5,373 nt of DNA from a bacterium (GTDB lineage Bacteria > Cyanobacteriota > Vampirovibrionia > Gastranaerophilales > Gastranaerophilaceae): contig JAFUUT010000255.1 of the NCBI GenBank assembly GCA_017477685.1, positions 1 through 5,373 on the forward strand, given 5' to 3'. Position numbers and translations under genes: made by a program. Below, piece by piece: positions 1 to 5,373 of this stretch. Under the pieces are notes generated by a model, which ran no database searches, was not told where the DNA came from, and saw only the letters and a list, made by a program, of their open reading frames with translations. Each line of letters starts with the position of its first letter. Position 1 is the first letter of the stretch.

Positions 1-2205
1 AATCAGGGGTTACAAAATCAGCAGCAGGCTCAGGCTGCACAAAATAATGCACCGGTAATGCATGGACAAAATTCGACAGGAGATGTTGTTCAACAAGCAG
101 GCGGCGGCGCATATATGAACAGAGCAAGAGCTTCTCAGGATGCAGACCCATTGACGACGTTAGGCTTAACAGCCGCAATAGGATATGGTATCGGTCAGGG
201 CATGGATCATTTTGGACCAAAGTGTGAAGGCGAATATAAAGATACTATATTAGGTAAATTGGGCGAAAAAGGGGATAACTTCTCTCAAAATACAAAAGTC
301 GGAAGATATATAGAAGGAACATTTAACAAATTTGATAATTGGCTTATAAAAAAAGCCAGAACAAATAAATTTGCTTATTGGTTAAAATATCATTCAACTT
401 CTCCGGAGTGGCAATTTGCAAAGATGCCTATGCACGGTTTATCCGGTTATTGGTCAACCGATATGTCTAATATTATCGAAAAAGATTTGGAACCGATTTC
501 TGCAAAGCCAACTAAAATATTTATGTTTTTCCCCGGACCAAAAATAAATGCTTTTAATCGTTTAGCTGATTACGGAATGAGTAAAGATGAAATTTTGGCA
601 TTTGAAAATTCCTTGAAAGATAGAACTTTTGCGGAAAAAGCAGTTGCATTGCAGAAAAAAGAATTAGAATTATTAGGTTTCAGACCAAATTCTTTTGCTG
701 GTAAGACATTAGAAGAAATGCAGGGCATGGCAAGAGATTGGAAGGTTACTAACAGATATAAATGCGCGAACTATGGAGAATTAGAAAAGAAAATTAAATC
801 TATATTAGATGACAAAGACGGATTTATGAGATGGTTGAAAGATATCACAAAAGATGGTGATACAAGTATTTCAATCAATAAATATGATAATTCTTTATGG
901 GGCAGAATTAAGGCTCATTTAGCAGGTCGTAGAGTAACCTTAAGAGAATATTATAACAAGGGGCTTGCCGCAACAGGAAAAGGCAATAAAACTGTTATAG
1001 GCAGATCTTTACCAAAAGCTTTGGGCTGGTTTCTTGAAGGTTGTACAAACAGATTCAGCGGTGGTAAATTGGCACCGTTTATTCAGGCTACAATCTTTGC
1101 AGATATGGCATACCATGTTATAAAAGCTCCAAAAGGCGAGCATGGTAAAACTTTTGCAGAAAGATTTGTAAATGACTTTTCATATTTTATAGCCGGTACT
1201 TTAGGGCTTATCGGGTTACATAAAATTGGCGGTTGGAAGTATCTCGGTACTGATGCTGCCGGACGTGAGGCTTACAGAGCAAAACAAGTTGCCCATAATG
1301 CAAAAAATGCCGCTAAAGGTTTTGCTTCAAAGAAATTATTTAATGAGAGTACAAAGGCTGTAGATGCTCTATTAAATACTAAAGGCTTAAAATGGTATGA
1401 AAAGGTATTACAAAAGATTGGCTGTATTGTAAATATGGGTAATGAACATTTCAAACCGTATTTATCTCCAAATAAAAATAACTTGAATTGGCTTCGCAGA
1501 ATTATGAATACAAACGTAATCGGTGTACCTTTCAGAATTTGGGCAGTAATCTTTGCATTCACTCCGGTTGTCGCAAAAGTCTTAACAAAAGGTGTTCATG
1601 CAATATTTGGCAAACCGACCAATTCCGTGTTGGATGAAGATATGGAACAAGATGACGAACAACAATCTCAAGCTGTTCAAAATATGGTAAATCCTCAAAA
1701 TCCTAATGCTCAAACTCAGCCTGGTGTTGTTGACCCAAATCAAGCGGCATACCAAAGCATGGCAAATCAGACATCCCGTTACAAGTATGTGTATCCGCCT
1801 CAAGGAGCTGATTTTGCAACTCTGGCTCAGGCTCAAAACGGTCAAATGCCTCAAAATCAAATGATGCCTAATCAAGTGCAAAATCCTCAAATGGCACAAA
1901 ACCCAATGATGCAGAATCAAGCACCAAACGGTCAAATGCCTCAAAACCAAATGATGCCTAATCAAGTGCAAAATCCTCAGATGGCACAAAACCCAATGAT
2001 GCAGAATCAAACACAAGTAGTTAACAATAATATGAACGCAAATAACAATAGCAGTACCGAGCAAGAACCTGTAAGAACTTACATCCCTTCTCCTGCCGGC
2101 ATGGTTGCTCAAACTCCGGATCAAAGTGCTGCAAATGCGGCTATGCAAATGGCAGATAAAGCAGAAAAAGAAATTCAGGCAGTGCTTTCCGGTACTAATA
2201 AGTAA
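1..2205 (+). CDS. Large Q/N-rich protein of unknown function, 5'-truncated by window edge
   Basis: I do not recognise a family. The frame is open from base 1 with no stop, giving 734 residues in the window. The ATG at 58 is a poor start: no Shine-Dalgarno precedes it, and the 19 codons before it already encode the same Q/N/A-rich composition, so the true start is probably further left. Residues are numbered from base 1. About 1-45 are Q/N-rich. About 50-540 look ordered, rich in Lys, Gly and aromatics, with modest hydrophobic segments near 74-90 (counted loosely), near 395-410 (FIAGTLGLIGLHKIGG) and the strongest near 506-527 (VIGVPFRIWAVIFAFTPVV). An acidic patch (DEDMEQDDEQQ) then opens a Q/N/M/P-rich tail to the end, with a tandem repeat at 613-670. 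The hydrophobic stretches suggest membrane association, with the tail as a flexible or self-associating segment; that is inference. The stop lies directly against the promoter of the downstream RNA. Confidence 0.85.
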   Translation, partial: NQGLQNQQQAQAAQNNAPVMHGQNSTGDVVQQAGGGAYMNRARASQDADPLTTLGLTAAIGYGIGQGMDHFGPKCEGEYKDTILGKLGEKGDNFSQNTKVGRYIEGTFNKFDNWLIKKARTNKFAYWLKYHSTSPEWQFAKMPMHGLSGYWSTDMSNIIEKDLEPISAKPTKIFMFFPGPKINAFNRLADYGMSKDEILAFENSLKDRTFAEKAVALQKKELELLGFRPNSFAGKTLEEMQGMARDWKVTNRYKCANYGELEKKIKSILDDKDGFMRWLKDITKDGDTSISINKYDNSLWGRIKAHLAGRRVTLREYYNKGLAATGKGNKTVIGRSLPKALGWFLEGCTNRFSGGKLAPFIQATIFADMAYHVIKAPKGEHGKTFAERFVNDFSYFIAGTLGLIGLHKIGGWKYLGTDAAGREAYRAKQVAHNAKNAAKGFASKKLFNESTKAVDALLNTKGLKWYEKVLQKIGCIVNMGNEHFKPYLSPNKNNLNWLRRIMNTNVIGVPFRIWAVIFAFTPVVAKVLTKGVHAIFGKPTNSVLDEDMEQDDEQQSQAVQNMVNPQNPNAQTQPGVVDPNQAAYQSMANQTSRYKYVYPPQGADFATLAQAQNGQMPQNQMMPNQVQNPQMAQNPMMQNQAPNGQMPQNQMMPNQVQNPQMAQNPMMQNQTQVVNNNMNANNNSSTEQEPVRTYIPSPAGMVAQTPDQSAANAAMQMADKAEKEIQAVLSGTNK
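1837..2010 (+). repeat. Two-copy 90-bp in-frame tandem repeat encoding Q/N/M-rich tail
   Basis: Copy 1 begins at 1837 and copy 2 at 1927, a period of 90 bp (30 codons). The first 84 bases of the two copies differ at only two positions that I can find, 1857 T versus 1947 C and 1890 A versus 1980 G. Both are third-codon-position changes that keep Asn and Gln, so the 28 encoded residues are identical (beginning NGQMPQNQMMPNQ and ending NPMMQNQ). The unit itself contains looser sub-repeats of P-Q/N-N/Q-Q-M type. Near-identity at DNA level points to a recent tandem duplication or continuing copy exchange, and copy number may vary between strains. Confidence 0.95.
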
Positions 2206-2234
2206 TTGCAATAGTTTATAATATGTGTTATATT
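2206..2234 (+). promoter_or_regulatory. Sigma70-type promoter for the structured RNA, extended -10
   Basis: TTGCAA (2206-2211, 4/6 to TTGACA) lies 17 bp before TATATT (2229-2234, 5/6 to TATAAT). A TGT immediately upstream of the -10 supplies an extended -10 TGn element. Predicted initiation near 2240-2241 coincides with the first base of the closing stem of the RNA, which supports both calls. The -35 begins right after the stop codon of the upstream gene. A perfect TATAAT at 2217-2222 is an alternative -10 that would start the transcript near 2229, but I see no good -35 for it. Confidence 0.6.
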
Positions 2235-2239
2235 ATATT

Positions 2240-2424
2240 AGCTCTGTACGGGTGTAAATTTTGTTCCTACATTTTTATAAATAGGGAGAGTTAACTCCGA
2301 TTGAGGTTGAAGTATACCCACCGATAATTTATCGCCAGTGGGAAACGGATTACTCAGGGTTCTCACCCACCTGCGAGCCTGGCAGGTAACAAAATCCGCC
2401 GGTATGGAGCTTTTATTTTTTTTT
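2240..2424 (+). ncRNA. ssrS: Candidate 6S RNA (RNA polymerase-binding regulatory RNA)
   Basis: This is a ~172-nt non-coding transcript plus U-tail that folds as one long irregular rod. The closing stem pairs 2240-2249 with 2402-2411 (10 bp, two G-U) and continues after a G-G mismatch with 2251-2253/2398-2400. Next comes 2258-2265 with 2388-2395 (8 bp), then 2266-2268 with 2384-2386. An internal bubble has an AU-rich 5' side (2269-2283) and a 3' side able to form its own 6-bp hairpin (2369-2374/2382-2387). The outer arm uses 2284-2290/2362-2368 (6 bp around an A-A mismatch), 2301-2305/2353-2357 and a terminal hairpin 2317-2326/2330-2342. 6S RNA has this length, shape and large central bubble that mimics an open promoter, and it binds housekeeping RNA polymerase holoenzyme. 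The identification rests on architecture, own promoter and U-tail, not on an alignment. The alternative is an undescribed structured sRNA. Confidence 0.6.
2402..2424 (+). terminator. T-tract 3' end of the structured RNA
   Basis: The 3' strand of the closing stem (to 2411) runs straight into T4-A-T9 (2411-2424). This resembles an intrinsic terminator U-tract, except that the partner strand of the stem lies about 160 nt upstream; I see no strong local hairpin directly before the T-run. It most likely marks the 3' end of the RNA and separates it from the next promoter at 2433. Confidence 0.5.
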
Positions 2425-2432
2425 ATGTTTTA

Positions 2433-2461
2433 TTGCCATGCTTTTTCTAAAATGATATACT
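2433..2461 (+). promoter_or_regulatory. Sigma70-type promoter for the 103-aa gene, extended -10
   Basis: TTGCCA (2433-2438, 5/6 to TTGACA), a 17-bp spacer and TATACT (2456-2461, 5/6 to TATAAT), with TGA just before the -10 as an extended -10 element. Transcription would start near 2467-2469, giving a leader of about 35 nt before the ATG at 2503. It sits only 8 bp after the T-tract of the upstream RNA, so the downstream gene does not depend on readthrough. Confidence 0.65.
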
Positions 2462-2502
2462 GTCCTTTAAAAGGTTACTAAAATATTGACAAGGCAGGAG
2501 AT

Positions 2503-2814
2503 ATGGGTTTAACGGATAGGTTTAAAGAGTTTAAAGAAAAAAGCGAAAATAAAGTTGTTGTTTTATCCCCGCAAAAAGAACAGATTGAAGTAAAAAAGAA
2601 AGAATCGAATTCTTATGTTCAGGAAATTACAAACAGTATTGTTGATAAAATAAAAAATACCCCGTATTGGGATGATTATACTGTTATGGCTCAAAGAAAG
2701 ATGATTATGAAATATTTTGAAGCAAAAATGGATGGGAACTGTGACGATATTTCTGTTGTCTCAGGGGATGACAAACTGGATTTTATTGACTCTGTAATGA
2801 AGCTGGTTAAATAG
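2503..2814 (+). CDS. Small charged hypothetical protein, 103 aa
   Basis: I do not recognise a characterised family. The ATG at 2503 is supported by AGGAG at 2496-2500 (a tight 2-nt spacing, within a longer purine-rich AAGGCAGGAG) and by the promoter 42 bp upstream. The protein has no signal peptide or membrane segment. Residues 1-14 (MGLTDRFKEFKEKS) could form a short amphipathic helix. About 15-37 are Lys/Glu/Ser-rich and probably flexible. About 38-77 look like a compact helical domain with aromatic positions (NTPYWDDYTVMAQRKMIMKYF). About 78-91 are acidic, and the end is a short helix (FIDSVMKLVK). It is likely cytosolic and could be a small adaptor or binding protein, but nothing in the sequence shows a partner. 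uvrB follows after a 37-bp gap that appears to hold its own promoter, so co-transcription is possible but not required. Confidence 0.85.
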   Translation: MGLTDRFKEFKEKSENKVVVLSPQKEQIEVKKKESNSYVQEITNSIVDKIKNTPYWDDYTVMAQRKMIMKYFEAKMDGNCDDISVVSGDDKLDFIDSVMKLVK

Positions 2815-2815
2815 T

Positions 2816-2844
2816 TTTTCTTACAAAATATTTTGTACTAAAAT
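2816..2844 (+). promoter_or_regulatory. Putative uvrB promoter with weak -35
   Basis: TAAAAT at 2839-2844 is 5/6 to the -10 consensus. The only -35 at 17-bp spacing is TTTTCT (2816-2821), which is poor, so the promoter would be weak or activator-dependent. Predicted initiation at about 2850-2852 falls on or next to the ATG at 2852, implying a leaderless or nearly leaderless mRNA. Its spacer contains the palindrome listed separately. Confidence 0.4.
2822..2837. promoter_or_regulatory. 16-bp perfect palindrome, candidate operator of uvrB
   Basis: TACAAAATATTTTGTA reads the same on both strands and occupies the spacer between the possible -35 and -10 of uvrB, a classic position for repressor binding. 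Because uvrB is an SOS gene in many bacteria, a LexA-type repressor is the natural candidate. The sequence does not match the Bacillus (GAAC-N4-GTTC) or E. coli (CTGT-N8-ACAG) box, so the assignment is open. It is not a terminator: no T-run follows it on either strand. Confidence 0.4.
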
Positions 2845-2851
2845 TGTGTAT

Positions 2852-4840
2852 ATGGAACACAGACTATTTAAAATTTCTTCAAAATATAAACCTTCCGGCG
2901 ATCAGCCTCAAGCCATAGAAAAGTTGGTTGAAGGTGTCGAGCGCGGTGATGACAGCCAAACACTTTTAGGTATTACAGGTTCGGGAAAAACATTTACGAT
3001 TGCAAATGTTATAGAAAGAATTCAGCGCCCGACCCTAATTATAGCTCATAATAAGACTCTTGCCGCTCAATTGTATAATGAGTTTAAGGAACTGTTTCCT
3101 GATAATGCAGTTGAATATTTTATAAGTTATTATGATTATTATCAACCGGAGGCATATATTCCGAGAACAGATACATATATTGAAAAATCATCCAGCATAA
3201 ATGAAGAAATTGACAGGTTACGTCACAATACTACAAGAAGTCTGTACGAAAGAGATGATGTTATAGTAGTATCTTCTGTCAGCTGCATTTACGGCTTAGG
3301 AGTCCCTGAAAATTATTTTAAAGGGACTATAGAACTTCAAGTGGGCGATGAACTTGACAGAGACGGATTTTTAAAACATCTTGTTGAAGTCAGGTATGAA
3401 CGTAATGATTTGGAATTAAAGTATTCTACATTCAGAGTTCGGGGTGATATTATTGAAATTATGCCTCCTTATGAAAAAACGATAACAAGATTATATTTCT
3501 TTGGTGATGAAATAGAAAAAATTGTAAAAATTGATAACGTATCAGGCGAAATTGTCGATACTCCGAACAAAATAGTTCTTTATCCTGCGGTTCATTATAT
3601 AACTGATGATGAAGATCAGGAAGAAACTATTCGTTTAATTCGCCAAGAACTTCAATCAAGACTGGCAGAACTAAACTCTGAAAATAAGCTTATAGAAGCG
3701 CAGCGCTTGGAGCAGAGAGTTCACTATGATATTGAAATGATGAAAGAAATGGGATACTGCACAGGGATTGAGAATTATTCAAGAATTCTGGAACGCAGAG
3801 CTCCCGGTACTCCTCCTGCAACTTTACTGGATTATTTCCCTGATAATTTTATAACAATAGTGGATGAATCTCACGAAACCCTGCCGCAAATCCGCGGGAT
3901 GAGTCACGGAGATGCCGCAAGAAAACAGGTTCTTGTCGATTATGGGTTTAGATTGCCTTGTGCAAAAGATAACAGACCATTAAATAACAAAGAATTTTTT
4001 GACAAAGTAGGGCAAAAGATATATATTTCTGCGACTCCTGCGGAATTTGAAAGAAATACGTCTTCTCAAATTGTCGAGCAAATTATTCGTCCTACAGGGC
4101 TGCTTGATCCAAAAATATCCGTTCGGCCGATTGATACTCAAATTGCAGATTTAAAAGCTGAAATTAAAAAACGTGTAGATAAGAATGAAAGAATTCTGAT
4201 TACAACCCTTACAAAGCGTATGGCTGAAGATTTAACGGATTTCTTTTTGCAAGAGGGCATAAGAGTAAGATATTTACACAGTGAAATTAAATCTATCGAA
4301 AGAGTCGAAATACTAAGAGATTTACGTCTTGGTGAATTTGATGTCCTTATCGGTGTAAACTTGTTAAGGGAAGGACTGGATATTCCGGAAGTTTCGTTGG
4401 TTGCTATTATGGACGCTGATAAAGAAGGATTTTTGAGGTCTGAAACGAGTTTAATTCAAACAATCGGACGTGCTGCAAGAAATGCATGCGGTGAGGTTAT
4501 AATGTATGCCGATAAGGTTACTGATTCTATGGCAAACGCAATTAAAGAAACCGAACGCAGAAGGAAAATTCAAATCGAGTATAATCAGAAATATGGCATT
4601 ATCCCTCAGACAATTAAGAAACCGATTGAAAATAATTTGTTATCACTTATCGCAAGTTATCGAAACTTTGAAGATGTTGTTGCGGAAGAAATGGTTGAAA
4701 TGGGTATTGAGAAAAAAGATTTACCTAAACTTATATCCAAACTTGAAAAAGACATGCACAAAGCCGCAAAAATACTTGACTTTGAACGTGCTGCTCAAAT
4801 CCGTGATCAATTGAAAAAATTACGAGAAATGAAAGATTAA
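2852..4840 (+). CDS. uvrB: UvrABC excinuclease subunit B (damage-verifying helicase)
   Basis: UvrB receives damaged DNA from UvrA, verifies the lesion by ATP-dependent strand separation, and recruits UvrC for dual incision in nucleotide excision repair. From the ATG at 2852 the protein has 662 residues, the usual UvrB length, and all expected motifs are intact. Q-motif region SGDQPQAI is near 15-22, Walker A GITGSGKT at 40-47, and the damage-probing beta-hairpin with YYDYYQPEAY at 93-102. Walker B/DEAD-like DESH is at 338-341 and SATPAEFE at 393-400. Helicase motifs V and VI follow as LLREGLDIPEV (504-514) and QTIGRAARN (536-544). The C-terminal UVR domain that binds UvrC is at about 625-660. 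A GTG at 2846 would add two residues, but it lies 1 base after the -10 box, and the ATG places Walker A where E. coli UvrB has it to within one residue. No Shine-Dalgarno precedes either start. The stop overlaps that of the convergent gene by 4 bases. Confidence 0.98.
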   Translation: MEHRLFKISSKYKPSGDQPQAIEKLVEGVERGDDSQTLLGITGSGKTFTIANVIERIQRPTLIIAHNKTLAAQLYNEFKELFPDNAVEYFISYYDYYQPEAYIPRTDTYIEKSSSINEEIDRLRHNTTRSLYERDDVIVVSSVSCIYGLGVPENYFKGTIELQVGDELDRDGFLKHLVEVRYERNDLELKYSTFRVRGDIIEIMPPYEKTITRLYFFGDEIEKIVKIDNVSGEIVDTPNKIVLYPAVHYITDDEDQEETIRLIRQELQSRLAELNSENKLIEAQRLEQRVHYDIEMMKEMGYCTGIENYSRILERRAPGTPPATLLDYFPDNFITIVDESHETLPQIRGMSHGDAARKQVLVDYGFRLPCAKDNRPLNNKEFFDKVGQKIYISATPAEFERNTSSQIVEQIIRPTGLLDPKISVRPIDTQIADLKAEIKKRVDKNERILITTLTKRMAEDLTDFFLQEGIRVRYLHSEIKSIERVEILRDLRLGEFDVLIGVNLLREGLDIPEVSLVAIMDADKEGFLRSETSLIQTIGRAARNACGEVIMYADKVTDSMANAIKETERRRKIQIEYNQKYGIIPQTIKKPIENNLLSLIASYRNFEDVVAEEMVEMGIEKKDLPKLISKLEKDMHKAAKILDFERAAQIRDQLKKLREMKD

Positions 4841-5373
4841 TTCTTATTTGTGTCCATTTCGTCCACAAGTTTTGAAATTTGGTAATCGTCTTTTCTGTCG
4901 TTACTTAGGACAATATATTCATATGCTACTTGAGCAAAATAGTTTGCACTGATAGATATACTTGCAACTGCAGCTAATGAACATAATACAATAAATGACC
5001 AATGTTCATATGATACATGGAATAGTGAGTATACATATGCAAAAGGCCCTATTATAACTGCTGCTGCTATTATGATTTGCGGAATATAAAATATCACGGC
5101 TGCAAACACATAAAAACTTGATAAAAATATTATTTGATAGTTATATCCATCCCTGATTTCAAGGTATTTTGCAAACGACATATAGGCAGTAAATACCATC
5201 GTTCCACCAATTGCCCAAATAATTGAGTCAAAAACGATATTACCGTATGGTATTTCTTCCGGCAGTGTTATGGCTTTGGTTATTGCAAATGCTGCCCCCA
5301 GCCAGAATATTGCTTGAGGAACAATTACTATTACCATTTTTATAAATGCCAAAATCAGTCTGAGAGGATTAAG
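4837..5373 (-). CDS. Multi-pass membrane protein of unknown function, 5'-truncated by window edge
   Basis: The - strand frame is open from base 5373 to a TAA at 4837-4839, giving 178 residues in the window. The possible in-window starts, TTG at 5352 and ATG at 5337 (the Met of AFIKM), lack a Shine-Dalgarno, and the codons before them (LNPLRLIL) continue the hydrophobic segment, so the gene probably starts outside. Numbered from 5373, about five hydrophobic spans are visible near 13-35, 46-67, 79-98, 99-120 and 125-148. A hydrophilic tail (SNDRKDDYQ and onward) contains about 20 residues and is probably cytosolic. Polar residues are few and I see no transporter, enzyme or sensor motif. It converges on uvrB with overlapping stops and is therefore a separate transcription unit. 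Without the N-terminus I cannot place it in a family. Confidence 0.75.
   Translation of the reverse strand, partial: LNPLRLILAFIKMVIVIVPQAIFWLGAAFAITKAITLPEEIPYGNIVFDSIIWAIGGTMVFTAYMSFAKYLEIRDGYNYQIIFLSSFYVFAAVIFYIPQIIIAAAVIIGPFAYVYSLFHVSYEHWSFIVLCSLAAVASISISANYFAQVAYEYIVLSNDRKDDYQISKLVDEMDTNKN

Noticed and set aside
58..60. ATG as the start of the large Q/N-rich protein
   Set aside because: No Shine-Dalgarno is present and the open frame with the same composition continues to base 1, so the start is probably outside the window.
1272..1562. - strand reading frame of 96 codons inside the first gene
   Set aside because: It lies fully within the well-supported + strand coding region, with no start signals and composition expected of an antisense shadow.
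1582..2211. Long - strand reading frame (209 codons) opposite the Q/N-rich tail
   Set aside because: It is the antisense shadow of the repetitive tail: its His/Leu/Ile-rich repeats mirror the Gln/Asn/Met codons of the + strand gene. No Shine-Dalgarno or promoter supports it.
2240..2424. Riboswitch or leader controlling the 103-aa gene
   Set aside because: The structure ends in a T-tract and a separate good promoter at 2433-2461 follows, so the downstream gene need not be in the same transcript. I also see no known aptamer core.
2822..2837. Palindrome as a transcription terminator for the 103-aa gene
   Set aside because: The T-run (2815-2819) precedes rather than follows it, the stem is almost all A-T, and no T-run follows on the opposite strand.
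2846..2848. GTG as the uvrB start
   Set aside because: It would add only two residues, has no Shine-Dalgarno, lies 1 base past the -10-like box, and the ATG at 2852 gives a better match to the usual UvrB N-terminus.
4506..4814. + strand frame of 102 codons inside the end of uvrB
   Set aside because: It is out of frame with uvrB, whose conserved motif VI to UVR region is coded here; it is a shadow of that gene.

Overview
The window looks like a chromosomal segment from an AT-rich bacterium. It holds a complete uvrB, three genes I cannot assign to a family, and one free-standing structured RNA. The low GC content, the Q/N-rich proteins and the style of the small hypothetical proteins remind me of gut Melainabacteria (Gastranaerophilales, non-photosynthetic relatives of Cyanobacteria). 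That placement is an impression, not something a marker in the window proves. There are no tRNAs, IS elements, CRISPR repeats or phage hallmark genes.

Layout from left to right. (1) Bases 1-2205, + strand: the 3' part of a gene for a large protein with a Q/N-rich N-terminal stretch, a basic ordered-looking middle with a few hydrophobic segments, and a long Q/N/M/P-rich low-complexity tail that contains a nearly perfect 90-bp tandem repeat. Its frame is open to the left edge, so the true start is outside. (2) Bases 2206-2424: a sigma70-type promoter with an extended -10, then a ~172-nt RNA that folds into one long irregular rod and ends in a T-tract. Size, rod shape, closing stem and AU-rich internal bubble all fit 6S RNA (ssrS), the RNA polymerase-binding regulator. 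(3) Bases 2433-2814: a second promoter of the same architecture and a 103-residue charged protein of unknown function with a clear Shine-Dalgarno. (4) Bases 2822-4840: a 16-bp perfect palindrome next to a -10 box, followed at once by uvrB, which appears to lack a Shine-Dalgarno and may be read from a leaderless transcript. (5) Bases 4837-5373, - strand: a multi-pass membrane protein of unknown function, convergent with uvrB. The two stop codons overlap, and this gene runs off the right edge.

The genes do not form an obvious pathway. The RNA, the 103-aa gene and uvrB each seem to have their own promoter. UvrB works in nucleotide excision repair with UvrA and UvrC, which are not in the window. 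The palindrome in the uvrB promoter is a candidate SOS (LexA-type) operator, but it does not match a LexA consensus I can name with confidence.
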